From Uranotaenia lowii (lineage: Eukaryota > Arthropoda > Insecta > Diptera > Culicidae), in the NCBI RefSeq assembly GCF_029784155.1, contig NC_073692.1:326821920-326885919 (forward strand): 64,000 bases of DNA. The letters are read 5' to 3'. Position 1 is the first letter of the stretch, and each line of letters opens with the position of its first letter. The notes below the pieces were generated by a model. It did not search any database and was not told the DNA's origin. It saw nothing but the letters and a program-made list of their open reading frames with translations. The position numbers and the translations under genes are program-made. Positions 21,307-33,496 of this stretch are shown in pieces.

Positions 21307-22303
21307 TAGAGATGTACCGAATATTCGGTTGGCCGAATATTCGGCGCCGAATAGTTGAGCTTAGTATTCGGCCGAATAGGCCGAATATTAATTTTTAAAA
21401 CCTATACAATGACATAATTGTCAAATTCATGAATTTGAAATGAATTTGGATACTCTATAGAATATCCAAAAGTAATGTTTTTTTTTAAATACCCAGTCTT
21501 GTCCATAAATCCAATAAAGAACTCAAGATTAGTCAAATCTGGCCAGGATGCTCAGATATTGTACTCAGACATATTAAACTTCCCGAATTTTGCCCGGCTT
21601 TATTCAAATAATTTGTCAAATCAAATAAAGACTTCTGATTTTTCTTTGGAAGTTTCAAGATTTTATGTTAAAAAACGATTTTTAAACAATTCCATAATGA
21701 AAACGATACGATTGTTATACTGCTCCTGCTATTCAATGAAAATATTAAATTTCAAGTTATTTTCTTTCATTTGCCTATTGTATGTTTTTGGCCTTGCTTT
21801 TGTTAACATTTTCCGTTTTTAAATTTTTTTTTTTTTGCTAAAATTGTCCTGATTTGCCCGAGGTAAAACCACAGACTGCTAAAAATCATGGTACTTTTTA
21901 ACAACTATTTTGAAGATATCTTGCTCAAATTCGACTTTCATCTAATTCGATATCAAATCAGCAATTTGATGTTGCTTGGCACCAGTTTTGACGTGTTTTT
22001 GCCAGATTTCAGAGGAACCCATCTCTTTGGTGATAAACGCCCTTGAAGCGACAAGTCATCTGATGCCGTTTCAGTTATTGGTAAACTTGAAAATGATTTT
22101 GTAATAAATCATCTGGTTGAAAATAATCGACTCAAAAACATGAAAAGCATTAAGATGGAAGAAATAGAAGGAAATTGAAATAATCGCTTTAGTATTTTCA
22201 TTAAAAACCCAACAGTATATTCGACAGAATATTCGTTTGGCCAAATAGCTGAAAAGGTCAATATTCGGCCGTTCGCCGAATACCACAATTCGGTACATCT
22301 CTA
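21307..22303. mobile_element. hAT-type non-autonomous element with 8-bp target duplication
   Basis: The 8-mer atatgaac lies immediately outside both ends (21,299-21,306 and 22,304-22,311). The termini, tagagatgtaccgaatattc on the left and its imperfect inverse on the right (agagatgtaccgaattgtgg on the minus strand), form inverted repeats. The sub-terminal zones are rich in inverted ttcggccgaat motifs on both sides. An 8-bp duplication with tagagatgtaccga-type ends is the hAT pattern. At 997 bp with no transposase this is a non-autonomous copy. The open frames at 21,475-21,822 (plus) and 22,071-22,403 (minus) have no recognisable domain, and the latter runs out of the element. Confidence 0.85.
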
Positions 22304-22311
22304 ATATGAAC

Positions 22312-24565
22312 GATAGCAAACAAGAGAAATCAACTAAGGAGATTTGAGAGTTTACTTTATCTACATAACGGTGAGAAAAAATAAGGCTTTGTTTTGGATT
22401 CATAATCTTGGGAGCTCGAATCGTTGCGGTCTTCTAGAAAGCCCCAACTAAAACTTCAACTCATTTAGTTGATTCTTAGTAGACGCTTAACGACCCTCAA
22501 TTTGTGTGGAAAATTCACACCATTTGCTATTAGAAACTGCAAAATCCACTTTTTTTTTGGCTATATGGAGAAGTTGTCTATTACCGAACACTTGCGGTTT
22601 TCTAGAATAAACTTAAAAAAATATATTTGTTTTAAATATTGGTTCCTCCACTGATTTTATTCATTTATTTAATTACTTTGAATTCTGTAATAGTTTTCTA
22701 TAACGCAGTTTTCATTAAGTTCATTGAGAAATCATGTGAAACATCATTTTTTTTTAATAATATTAATGAAGAGTGTATTCGAAATTAATCCAACACTTTG
22801 TTTTAGTTTGTTTGTTTATTCAATCAACGGACCAAGTATCGGTCCAAATGACGACTTGTTTTGTAATTAATTTTTTAATGCATGAATTGAAATTGAATTT
22901 TCTGTGAAGTTTCCATGTAATGTAATCTGTAAGTCTACAAAATTTGGTGACGATCTGTAAAGTGGATTTTGGGATAGCGTCTGAAATTATTTCACATTTT
23001 TTTCTGGGCAGGATCGAGAAAAATCCCCAAAAGTCCCAGTGGGAGACCCAAAACAGCTGAAAATCAACTATTTGACCAAAGTTCACATGGTAAATCGCTT
23101 AAGAAGTCGCAGAGGACCCAATAGTGAGCTGAAATTTGAATAAAAATGAAAACTATTGACTCCATTAAATGAGAGTTTCAATTCTGTTTAAGTTGGATCT
23201 GAAGTTGTGCCATCACGCAAAAACATTGGTGAAGTGATAAAAAGTCAAATGTGTTGTTTTTGTGCCGAAGGAGGACAATCGGCTAAATTTGTTATAACTT
23301 CAACCATATTCAAAATTTTGAGTTATTTTGATAGTCAAGCTTCAGGAAACAACAAACGTTATCAAAAATAGCCTTGATTTGATAAAAATGTGGTTTATAG
23401 TTTTATGCATAACAGGTGTCGTAACAAAAGTAGATAAATTTCTTAATTGGACACTTTATCAAAAATCACTTAACAACTTCGCTTCGCTGAAAATTTCATC
23501 AATTTCCGTTTATGCATTTAAAAGTTATTCACAAAATAAAGTGTTTATTTTTTTTTTCGAATACACGCTTTAAATAGAATAAAAAAATTCAATTCACATT
23601 ACCTTGATTTCATGTTTTCATGAATTGGAATCAGAAATAAAAAGTCTAAAGTGATATTAAAATAAAAAAATTTCGAAAGTGACATAAAAAAAAAGATTTT
23701 TCATATTTAAAGCTATACTTATTGATTTTTCATACTTTTTTGAATTTTATTTGGATACTCTTACGTTCCGAAGAAAGACACAAACTTTTGGAAAATATAT
23801 GAAAAATGGCCAAACCCAAAAACTTAAAAGCGTGTTTTTCGAAATAAGCCTTTATGCACTTACGTATACCCCATTGGATTCAAGGGCCTTAAATAATCTT
23901 CAAACGATCTTTCTCGTTTTTATACAAAATTTGAATGCAAAACTCGAGAACCTTAATCTCATTCTAAAAATCAACAAAAAAAATGTTCGTTCGTTTCGAC
24001 TAAAAAGGAAACATTTTAGACTAAAAACAGGTGTTATGAAATTAAAAAAAAGTGTTAATTGGACACCTCCTAGTATCTACATAGTGCTCAGAACCCTGAT
24101 CTAGAAAATAAGCAAAAAAATACGGGTTAGACTCAGGGCCGTAGGAAAAACAGCCTCATGGGGAAGGAGGGAGGGTGAATCCTTTAGTAATTAATTAGAG
24201 AGTATACTTTCATCGATGATTAAAATTGTTTATTTGCTCTAAAATCTTTTCTACTCAGTTTTTTTTTCATAATCTGAAATTAAAAAAAGCGATTTCTGAA
24301 TTTAGATGTCAGATCAATATTTCGATAAGTGCCAAAATTGAAATTTGTTTCAGAACCCTCAGTTATCGATATACGATTTTTTATTTTTGGGTTTCAATTT
24401 GAATTCATTTTTTTTATTTGAATATGAATTAAGATGTAAATTTCAAATAATGATTCTTATTTTCTGTTTGAAATTCTGAATCACCATTTCGAAGTTTTGA
24501 ATTCTGCAAAAGAATTAAGCTTAAGAACTTTGGATCTGAATATGAAGATAACACTCAGGATGATA
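22312..24565. other. AT-rich, nothing recognised
   Basis: No supported gene or transposon. Two phrases ttaattggacac (about 23,444 and 24,055) are direct repeats of unknown meaning. A G-rich patch near 24,130-24,178 (ggccgtag, then ggaaggaggg) may be a decayed end of the poly-G element family that starts at 24,570. Confidence 0.4.
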
Positions 24566-24569
24566 TGTA

Positions 24570-26580
24570 AAGCCAAGGCCGTGCGAACGGGGGGGGGGGG
24601 GTTAGGGGTTTAACCCCCCCCCCCCCCATGGAGATTTTTTCCAAGTAAAATGTCTTAGTTCAAGAAATGTATATTCATCAAATATGGTGTTAACAAACAT
24701 ATCACAAAATTTTCTCGCCTCCGGCGGAATTTGCTCCTATGTCCCTCTAGGCCTATGACACGTCATTCTGCGACAATACATGACCTTTACGATTTGAAAC
24801 TAGTTTTTAATTGTCAGTTTGGATTTAAAATTTAATACAAACCGTTTCTTGTCTTTGAAATTGGCTTTTATTAAGAAATGTTTCAAAATAAGTTTATCCA
24901 TAACGTTCTAAAAAATCACTGTGATAATAATAGAAATCTTTTATATCATAACAAATTTCATGCTGATATGAAATATTCTTAAAGAATCCAACCAATTTAA
25001 ACATCAACTTTATTTTGTGTTTATTGTTCTTCTAAATAGGTACTCAACTCGACATTGAAACAATTTTTATAAACTACACATGGCTACAAAATTAACAATT
25101 AATTTAATTTAGGTGCAAGGAATTTAAGAGCAAATTTTGAATAATTTTGGTGTCTTGCAACTTTTGAAAATAGGCATAAATTATTTTAGAAAATTCTGCA
25201 CTGTTCTGATAAAACGTTAAAATAAAAAAATTTAAAATTAAATAAAGAGATTTCCTCAAACCTGTTAGGCATTTTGACTTCTGCGAAAAGTGTATTAAAG
25301 TTTTTTTTATGTTTACTTTTCTCAATTTTGAAAAATAATAGATTTTAAACGAACTTTGAAAATGTGTTATCTTAATTCTATTTGAGATATTTTTAAAGCA
25401 AAAATCAAATCGTTTTGCAGATTTCGAGAAGTTCGTTTACATGAATCATCAATTGAATTTTATAAATAAGTTATGAAAAAGAGCTAATAGAATTTGATTA
25501 GATGCATTTTTATCACATGTCATCAATTTGTTCCTCAAGAAACAATTTTTCAAATTATGAATTTGAAATGTTCTTACTAAAAGAACATGACTTTTTACCG
25601 ACAAGGTGGATACATTGAGTTAACATTTCATTATTATTTTCAAGTAAATTAACTTATTTTTTTAAATAAAATTACCGAATTTTATAGTCAAACCATTAAA
25701 AAAATTTGAACAATTTTTAATTAGTTTGTCATTGTTTTTCAAGTCTAAATTTTTGTGATGAAAAATGATTCGAAGTAGCCATTTCAAAGCTTAATTTTAT
25801 TTCACAATGTTGACTCAATTAATATTTGATTTTCTGAGTTTTCCTAAAGCTTAAATTATGACAAACGTTTCAACTCTAGATCGCATCACGATAAGCGTTA
25901 TCTCAAAAAAAGTTAAACTGGTATCAAATATAAAGTTATTTTCTTAATCATTAATCTTGTTTATTAAAAATTTCACCAATATTTTTACAATCAGAAAATC
26001 TAAAGAGAATGGATTCATTTATAGATTCATATTATAGCAGATAATTTTTATGATTTCAGATAATTCAACCCTTTCAAGACTGCTGACAAGATTTGCCAGC
26101 CAATTTACAAATGTTTAGATTAGGAGATATTTTTTAATGCATTATTGTTTGTTTTTATCACTTTTTTCTGTAACTAGTTTAAAATAATTTTAAAAAAATT
26201 TCATGGATTTGGATAAGAATGTTTTGCGAACCATTTAAATTAATATTATTTTAAGTGAAAATTAAAGAATTAGCATCACTGAAATTGTAAAACACTTAAA
26301 GTATATATTTTTTAATCATTTCAAATAAAAAAAAATCAAAAAAATATTTTGGATGGCTGGTCATCGCCAAATGTTTTAACTTTTGGTGCAAATGCAAGCG
26401 TTACTGCAAGTAAATTAGCGTCACAGTATTTTTTTTTTCTTCAAATCCTTCTACAAAACTCACCGTGCCTCGATTATAGTGTGTTTTGGTATTGTTGTTA
26501 ATTCTAGCTAAATTTGAATTTCGAGAACCCCCCCCCTCCCCCCCCCATGGACGAGTCCTTTGCACGGGCCTGTGTAAAGT
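24570..26580. mobile_element. Candidate non-autonomous element with poly-G/poly-C ends (copy 1)
   Basis: The left end reads aaggccgtgcgaac followed by 13 Gs (24,589-24,601), a 12-base spacer and 14 Cs (24,614-24,627), then catgga. Read on the minus strand, the right end is caggcccgtgcaaaggac, then gtccatg and G-tracts (26,525-26,547 on the plus strand, C-rich). The shared ggcccgtgc-type end plus G-tract suggests imperfect inverted termini around about 2 kb of AT-rich non-coding DNA. No transposase is present, and target duplication and superfamily were not established. Confidence 0.45.
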
Positions 26581-26698
26581 TTCAATAATTTTGAGTGGCA
26601 ATTGAGAGAGGGCTCATCATTCCGGTGATAACTACATTCCTAGGGTTCTGATATGCAACATTTTGGCAGCGTTGAATCTATATAAATAAAAAGCAATT

Positions 26699-26747
26699 TC
26701 TTGTTTGTTTGTTTGTTTGTTTGTTTGTTTGTTTGTTTGTTTGTTTT
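26699..26747 (+). repeat. (TTTG)n microsatellite
   Basis: About eleven uninterrupted TTTG units, preceded by ctatataaataaaaagcaat. That arrangement commonly marks the end of a dispersed insect repeat, but I cannot name it. Confidence 0.9.
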
Positions 26748-26749
26748 TT

Positions 26750-28700
26750 CGTTTAAACATTTGAAACTTAATTTCTTTTAAATCTCTGTATATTTAAATG
26801 CCTGAGAATCAAAGTTAAGAAAGCATTAAATTTTTAATGAAAACTCAAATTTTTTTTAACAAAAAATGATTGGTTATTGTGAGAAAAACATTGGGTAAAA
26901 TAAATATTTCGGCTATTTAAACAAACTTCTTTCAAATAATTTGACTTAATTCATATTGAAAATAATTTAACAAAACATTATTTCAAACAATTGTAAAAAA
27001 ATTTAAGTCAGCATTATTGTTGGTAACGAAAGCGATTTCATACAATTTGAGGGTGGCTGATCCTAGTTTGTGTGTTTTTAAAAGAGAATTGAGGTAAGTG
27101 AGGTGGAATAACAGAAAGCTATTCAAAACGGAGTTCGTGTGTTTTCAAATATTTGTTGTTAAAAGTTTTAAACATGGCAGTTAGATATGAGTTAGGATAG
27201 GCTAGATAGTTTACCATGCAATGTAAAAACACGATTTTTAACTTTAAATAAATAATTTAAAAAAATAAAAACAAATCATCAATTTGTTAAGACAACTGCA
27301 AGTAATGACGAGGCGCTATAGTAAATTGTTTCACTGTTTGGTATCACTCATGATTTTAGCTACAATTCTCAAGAATGGGAGGGATTAAGAAATAGCTCCT
27401 AGAAGAATCCTAGTTAAAGCTTTAGGATAAGTTTTCTGTTGCCCCACCCTGTTTCCTAAGAAGTTTTATCAAACACATTTTGTTTATTCGATTGCCAAAC
27501 GACACATGATAAGAAGCATTCCGAAAAAATAGACATAAAACCTGGGGTAAATAGAATGATGTACGACTTAAGCCATATTTAAGTTTCATTATTTTGGATG
27601 TTTTCCGAGCGGATCCGAGAATCACTTCTACTCCCGCATCGTTTCAGGAAAGCAGTTGTTTAATCTTCCGGCAAATTATCTCCCAGTGTATGTCGCACTC
27701 CCTGAAGTGGAATTATAAAATAAAATACCCGGAATTACAACAAACACACACGACGAGGCTAGGAATATTTTTCCATTTTACTTCTAGGCTTGCGACCCAC
27801 TCTCCCGAGACCATTCCGGCAAACGTTGATGTGTGGTACCAACATGGATGGAGAAATCAACTTCACCCACGTCTTGGTGCCACCGGAGCAATTTAATCTC
27901 TGCTACATGCTGCTGCTAGGACGTTGCTACTAACTCTAGCTAGCTGACATAGGTTGGTGCGGGTCTGCCTTCAGCTACATTCCTACAACGAACCCAGCGC
28001 CAGTTCTAGCCAGCAGTTCGAGTTCCAGAAAGACGACATCTAAGAGTTCCATTCCCCCCTTCCACACCCAGACCAATCCGCACCATCATCCGCATCCGGG
28101 TGGTAAACTGTCACCTGGCTTAAGACCGACAACTTTTCACGTGTGGATTTCCGCACATTACAGCCAGCTTTTGAGGTGAAAGTCGTTCTTGGAAAGCAAA
28201 CAACATATAGCAAAGAAAGGTACACACAGTTGGAGATCCGCCTCCGCAAATGAACCTACAACTTCATGGGTTGGGGAAACGAGAAACAACGAAATTCGAA
28301 TTACGGAGACTCAACCTATGGCCTCTCACTCTCCGAGGTGCCGGTTATCCTCTTAGAACACAAGCGATATGGAACACGTGGATTGATATCGGTTGAGGGT
28401 GGCGTTCGCGGAATGAAACGCGTGGTGTGGCTGCACGTGCAGCATCATCGCATTCGTATTGGCGGATCAAAAATTCAACATCAAACAGAAACGAAATGGT
28501 TCGGAAAATTACCGGGTGATGTACGGGATTCGCGTATTTTTCCACTCGGGAGGGTTTCAATTTGTGTTGTTATTAATCAGCCGGTGATATTATTGCTGTC
28601 GGCAATGCTAGGTTGGTTTTCCGATTGCCCATTTGTCTGTGTTTTTCTATGTTTTGGATATTTAATTTTCTAGAATACCCAGTGAGACTCAATGGCCGAA
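26750..28700. other. No gene established; GC-richer block 27,600-28,670
   Basis: The block from about 27,600 to 28,670 has more balanced composition and several open frames, the longest at 28,266-28,673 (plus, 135 codons). It has a hydrophobic C-terminal stretch and no domain I recognise, and an opposite-strand frame (28,345-28,560) is also open. It could be an exon, an untranslated region or low-copy intergenic DNA. I do not call a gene. Confidence 0.35.
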
Positions 28701-28704
28701 ATTT

Positions 28705-28830
28705 AAGGCCTAGTCCACACTAGGCGGCGATATTTTGATTTTGATTGCGAAACAGAGTTCTCCCAAAGTGATGGGAGAAATTGAGCCTGACTCAATACCA
28801 ACTGTCTCCTAGTGTGAACGAAGCTGGAAA
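28705..28830. repeat. Short element with inverted tccacactaggcg-type ends
   Basis: The left phrase gtccacactaggcggc (about 28,714) and the right phrase gtctcctagtgtgaac (about 28,804) are near-reverse complements about 90 bp apart. This suggests a small MITE, or the 3' part of the adjoining SINE. No target duplication was fixed. Confidence 0.35.
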
Positions 28831-28995
28831 GACATACACCATCTTAGCCGATATAGGCTTTACAGACTGAATAAATGACGTGGACAACTTAAGATTAACA
28901 TTTAACATCCAGTACCGAGATGGGAATCGAACCCATGCCATCAGTGGGCTAGCGATTACCGTCATACCACGCTAACCACTCGACCACTGAGACGT
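28830..28995 (-). mobile_element. tRNA-derived SINE, second type
   Basis: On the minus strand the A-box tggtcgagtggtta (28,974-28,987) and B-box gggttcgattccc (28,922-28,934) lie in a tRNA-like layout that recalls a serine tRNA. The T-arm pairs well (atggg/cccat). The acceptor stem does not close and the anticodon region is not tRNA-like, so it is a SINE head, not a functional tRNA. The body continues toward lower coordinates through tgttaatcttaagttgtcc. The 3' boundary is uncertain. Confidence 0.65.
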
Positions 28996-29319
28996 ATTCG
29001 GGATACTAAGGTGTAATAAATGTTATTTCTGTTGTAAAAACAACGATTTTTAGAGCGAAATAGTTTTGTTTCAAAATGTTGTTCAATCTTTGATAGATTG
29101 TTGAACTACTTGATAAGTCTTAATTAGTATTTTTCTACCGTTTCTTAGAGTTGAGTCTCACTGTTCAATTCCAAATGAGAAATGAGCACAATGGGGAAAA
29201 AAGTTTATAAACCGGTGAAAATGTCCGGAAAGTCTATTAGACATATTTTAAGACGCCGCACGAATTTACGAATGGAGATATAGTAACTGTTTAACTCCTA
29301 ATTCCTCTACATTTTGTAA

Positions 29320-31320
29320 GCTATTCACGGAAAATAATAAAAAGGTAAAATTTAACAAGTTACGGGGTAATTTTTTTCCACCCTATTTTCGAGGTAAATT
29401 TTACCTTTTTTTATTTACTTAGCAAAAAAGTGAATTGCGTCGTTTTTTTTATCAAGAAGAAAAGGTATATTTTACCTTTTTGGGGTTCACTGAGCAAAAA
29501 GGTATAATCTACCGGTTCCCCATTCGCTGTCTAAAAGGCGTTTTTTTTTTCTCTGTCCTGGTAATTCACTTAAATAAATATACAAAGACACAAATTCATT
29601 CAAGATTTGATTTTTATTTTACATTACCTATGCGATTAATGTTTTTGGATTCTAATGTTCTTAAAAATTTTATAATTTCAATAATAACTTCATTTTTTTT
29701 CTTGAATGTTCCGTTTTATCGGATGAAAACACTTTTACATCCTCTTGGCCATCAACGCTGCCTTTTCCGAGTTCTTTTGCGCCACAATGGTCATTGAATC
29801 CTGAATGATGAGGAATACCCTTCGTAGATCGATAGGCCAATCTGTAATATAGTTTTATGTTGAGAACTGGCACAACAAAATATAATCTAATACTTATAAC
29901 TTTTCTGTGCCTATTTTCACAAAACTTATATCTGAACGAAAAAACAACTCAACCTAAATTAACGGGTTCAGAAAATAGTTACCGTAATCCGGGGTAAGAT
30001 TGATCACTTTTTTCTATATCTTTCGATTATTTTTTTTCTGTTAAGGGGAATGTGGCATGTTTCATATTTTCAGAACCAGCACTGGACTCTCATGAACGTA
30101 TAACATGGTTGCAGAAATTTATAAGACTACTTTAGATTTGATTTAAAAATCGATTTCGTCTTTGTTTTAAGAAGTTTTCGTGATCATCTAAGATACAAAA
30201 TACCTCCATAATATTAACAAAGTTTACAAAAGTCTACGAATTTCTAAGGCAATTCGAAACAAGCTCAAATGATATAAAATTAATCATGGGACTTTACAAA
30301 ATTGAACACAACACTTTTAATGGCTCAAAGATACTAAATTTGTAACGTTTGGTCCAGTGAGTACTGAAATATACATAGTTGAAATTCTGTGCTTCTTGGT
30401 TTAGATTTCTTCGCGATCCAAAAAAAACAACATCGCGGTCCTTAACGTATTAGGGCCGATAAGAGATTAAAATCTAAAGGTATAAAAAGATGTTGCATAA
30501 ATTAAGGGGCTAGATTTTTCAACACTACTTTAAAAAAATTACCAACAAAAAAAATGAAATTTTTCTTTCATTCAATTCCCTAGGCTCTCGCACTATCCCT
30601 TTTTAATTTATTCTTTCAAACTTTACCGTTCGATAGGGTTTCTAGCCTTTTGTCCTAGACTGGGTTACTCTTGGAGAATGTCCCTATTTTTAAAATTACA
30701 AATATTAACATAAAAAAAAACAACAAAAATTACACCAAAACTATACATTTATTTAGGAAAAAAGTGGAACTCTCACATCAATTAAACTACTGCTTCTTAA
30801 CGCTTTGATTTCATTAGGAAGGGTGTTTGTTTGCGAGCCTTCGAAAAAATAGATATTTCAAGATTTTGAAATTACATTTTTACTTACATTTAAAATTTTC
30901 AAAAACAAATCAGGTTTTTCCCAATTTGAAATTCAACATAAAGGTTTTTAAACGTAGAAAAAAGATTTGAGATATTTCAACTTTAGATTTCGTTCTTGAT
31001 GATTATGTGGGAAAATTTCATGTTGATCAAAGTTACCCGTTTTACGGTACCTTTGTTTCGAGGTGAATTGCATCATTTTGTTCAGCACAATTCAACTTCA
31101 CCTCGCTACAAGGTAAGCCTAAAAAAGGTAGAATGTACCTTTTTTGGATTCACCTTTTTTTTCTAGGTGGATTCTACCTTTTTTGTCTGCTCGATACAGG
31201 TAAACTTTACCTCATTGTGGGGTAAGTTTCACCTTGCTTGGTGAGGTAAAAGTAACTTTTTCGGATTTCATAAGCATTCATATTTATATCTCGGTTAATT
31301 TTTATTATTTTCCAGGATCT
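29320..31320. repeat. Inverted-repeat element made of aggtaaa/tttacct motifs, host of MITE-A copy 1
   Basis: Left arm (about 29,325-29,530) and right arm (about 31,050-31,320) share, in inverted order, ggaaaataataaaa, a ggtaaa-type motif, a cggggtaa/ttacccc segment and repeated aaaaggta...tacctttt motifs. The arms are diverged. MITE-A copy 1 lies against the right arm. No coding capacity is seen. The plus-strand frame at 29,435-29,797 is AT-rich and unrecognised. Confidence 0.45.
29982..31047 (+). mobile_element. MITE-A copy 1, complete
   Basis: Left end ccgtaatccggggtaagatt and right end (minus strand) ccgtaaaacgggtaactttg are inverted repeats flanked by TA (29,980-29,981 and 31,048-31,049). 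Ends of this kind are frequent in mosquito TA-inserting MITEs. The first 220 bp match 32,981-33,240, and the last 480 bp match 39,160-39,582 and the inverse of 150-640. The middle (about 30,220-30,540) is unlike copies 2 and 3. Non-coding. Confidence 0.8.
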
Positions 31321-32345
31321 AGAAAAAACACGCTTCAGAAAATGGAGTTTTGACTGATTCTACTTTGATTGCTCTATATTTTTCCATTCATTATGAAAAA
31401 AGAAAGTACGGACTTGAACATTTTGAGCCAAATGAGACTTATCTTGTTTGATTTTATCAAAGAATCGGATGCATGCATCGAAAAATTGAGAAATGGCCGT
31501 TTTATTCTTAATTTCCCTACATTTTCAATATAATCAAGGCAAAGCTTGTTCGGACTGGAGATTTTGGGGCAAATGAGCAAATGAAGCAAATGACCCATCT
31601 GTGTGATTTTTCCTCCCTAGAATCGAATTAAGGCTGGTTGGGCCACCGTAAGCATCGGAAAATGGAGTTATGGCTGTTTTAACCTAAATTTTCCAACATT
31701 TTTAATACTATTTCTGAAAAATCATGTTCTGATTTGAAAACTTTGAACAAAATGAGACCTTGCATGTGTGATTTTTCTCAAAAAATCAAGTGAGGGCTAT
31801 TCAAATTAAGCTACCCCAAGCTTTGTTAAATGTACTAATGGCTAATTGTACCCTCGATATACCTATATTTTTCAATAAATTGTGAAAACATAAAGTTCGG
31901 CGTTGAAAATTTTGAACCAAATGAAACTTATATTGTGTGATTTTTTTCGAACAAGCGAAGCACTGGAAAATTTAAAAACAAAAGATATTAATCATGTGTA
32001 ATTTTTTCCGAGAAATCGAATGAAAGCTGTTTGAGCCAACGCACGTTTCGTGAAATGGAGTTATGGTTTGAATATTTGAAAAAATATGAGGAATGGAGGA
32101 TAAAAACGGCTATAGCTTCATTTTATTATGCGTGCGGAGGCTCAAATAGTATTTATTCGATTCCCCGGAAAAACTTTTGCATCCTATGTCCAACCAATTT
32201 TTCGGACATTTTCACTAAAGGAAAGTATGTTTTCATAGATTTGTTCCGTGTAGGAGGGAAGATATTGAATTTCTTCGCGGTTGATACACTTTTTTCCCCA
32301 TTCAATATAATAATAGACTGTCTAGTTTTCCAAGCCATCTTATAA
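31320..32345. repeat. Degenerate tandem array, about 165-bp unit, last unit inverted
   Basis: A phrase like gtgtgatttttccgagaatc recurs near 31,446, 31,601, 31,766, 31,934 and 31,994. Each is linked to aaatggagttatggctgttt-like and gaacaaaatgagacctt-like phrases at corresponding offsets (aaatggagtt near 31,340, 31,660 and 32,054). Spacings are about 155-168 bp, with one short unit of about 60 bp. From about 32,095 to 32,345 the same phrases occur on the opposite strand, so the last unit is inverted about an AT-rich hinge. The open frames here (32,031-32,345 plus; 32,153-32,371 and 31,374-31,598 minus) are products of the repeat. Confidence 0.65.
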
Positions 32346-32489
32346 ATAAGGGATATGAGCGCAGAATTCAATGAAAGGGGTTTTCATGAAGCAAAATTCA
32401 AAATATCTTTTTTTTTCTAAAAGGTCAGCTACATTTTAGGGGATGTTGAGTTTGCCCGATATTAAGCATATCAAGATTTGCAACATTCC

Positions 32490-32890
32490 CGGCCGACTAT
32501 ATGCAAGGTTTCCTCGTAAAGGTCCCGAAGAAAAGAAACCTGACTGAGTGCGGTAACTGGCGAGGCATAACGTTGATCTGTACAACCCTCAAAGTACTTT
32601 GCATAATGATTCTGAACAGAATCCAGGATCGACGCTACACTCCAAAGGCAACAAGCTGGATTCCGATCCGGACGATCATGTGTGGACCACATCACAACGC
32701 TACAAATAATAGTGGAACAAATCAACGAATTCCTGAACTGTATTCTGCTGGCGTTCGTTGATTTTGAAAAAGTATTCGACTGACTGAACCATGAAAACAT
32801 CTGGTCGGCTCTAAGGCGACGAGGAGTCCCAGATAAACTAGTCCATCTCATCGAAGCACAATACGAAACATTTTCGTGCAAGATTCAATG
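32490..32890 (+). pseudogene. Non-LTR reverse transcriptase fragment
   Basis: The translation shows QGFLVKVPKKRNLTECGNWR, GITLICTTLKVLC and LNRIQ, then in shifted frames pieces corresponding to QAGFRSGRSCVDHITTL-like sequence, VDFEKAFD-like sequence (about 32,758-32,783) and RRGVPDKLVHLIEAQY (about 32,818-32,870). These are the N-terminal half of a reverse transcriptase of the type annotated as endonuclease-reverse transcriptase in flatworms and arthropods, possibly RTE-related. At least two frameshifts and the lack of the YxDD half make it a dead fragment. The clade is uncertain. Confidence 0.75.
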
Positions 32891-33482
32891 AAAAATCATT
32901 CTTTTTCTTAAAATTTTACAGCATTGGATATGACTGAAGAACAGTGAAACAAATTGTGTTTAGCAGGTCATAAAGACATAGGTAATGATTGATCACTTTT
33001 TTCAAGACATTTCGATATTTTTTTCTGCTAAGGGGAATGTGGCATGTTTTATATTTTTAAAACCGCTACTGGACGACAATGAACGTAAAACATGGATACA
33101 GACATTTATAAGACTACTTTAAATTTGATTTAAAAATCGTTTTCGTCTATGTTCAGAATTTGATGCTTTGAGGTAACATTGATCAATCTCTATTCTGACG
33201 GTTTAAACGAAATTTCTTGATCATAAAAGATACAAAACACTTTCATTATACAGTAATGTTGTTTTTACACTGTTATACGTACCGCGTAAAAAAACCGTGC
33301 AAGAATCTTCGTGTATTAACATATAAAAGTTTTTTAATTTTACCTTGATTTTAAACGTTTTATTTCAAAAATATTTATAATCGAAAAAAGAACTATGATG
33401 CTGCCTATATTTTGGGGCAAAAATTATAATAATTGCTTATAATTTAGCCTAAATAGTTTGAGCTTAAAAATACAAGTGAAAC

Positions 33483-33496
33483 AAACCTACACACAT
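33483..33496. repeat. Target-site duplication, left copy (I element)
   Basis: aaacctacacacat here matches aaaccttcacacat at 39,150-39,163 with one mismatch. Both sit at the same point of the MITE-A consensus. Confidence 0.75.

Noticed and set aside
28266..28673. 135-codon frame as a gene
   Set aside because: No recognisable family, and an opposite-strand frame is also open; composition alone explains it.
28922..28987. Serine-tRNA-like sequence with good A and B boxes
   Set aside because: The acceptor stem does not close and the anticodon arm is absent; it reads as a SINE head.
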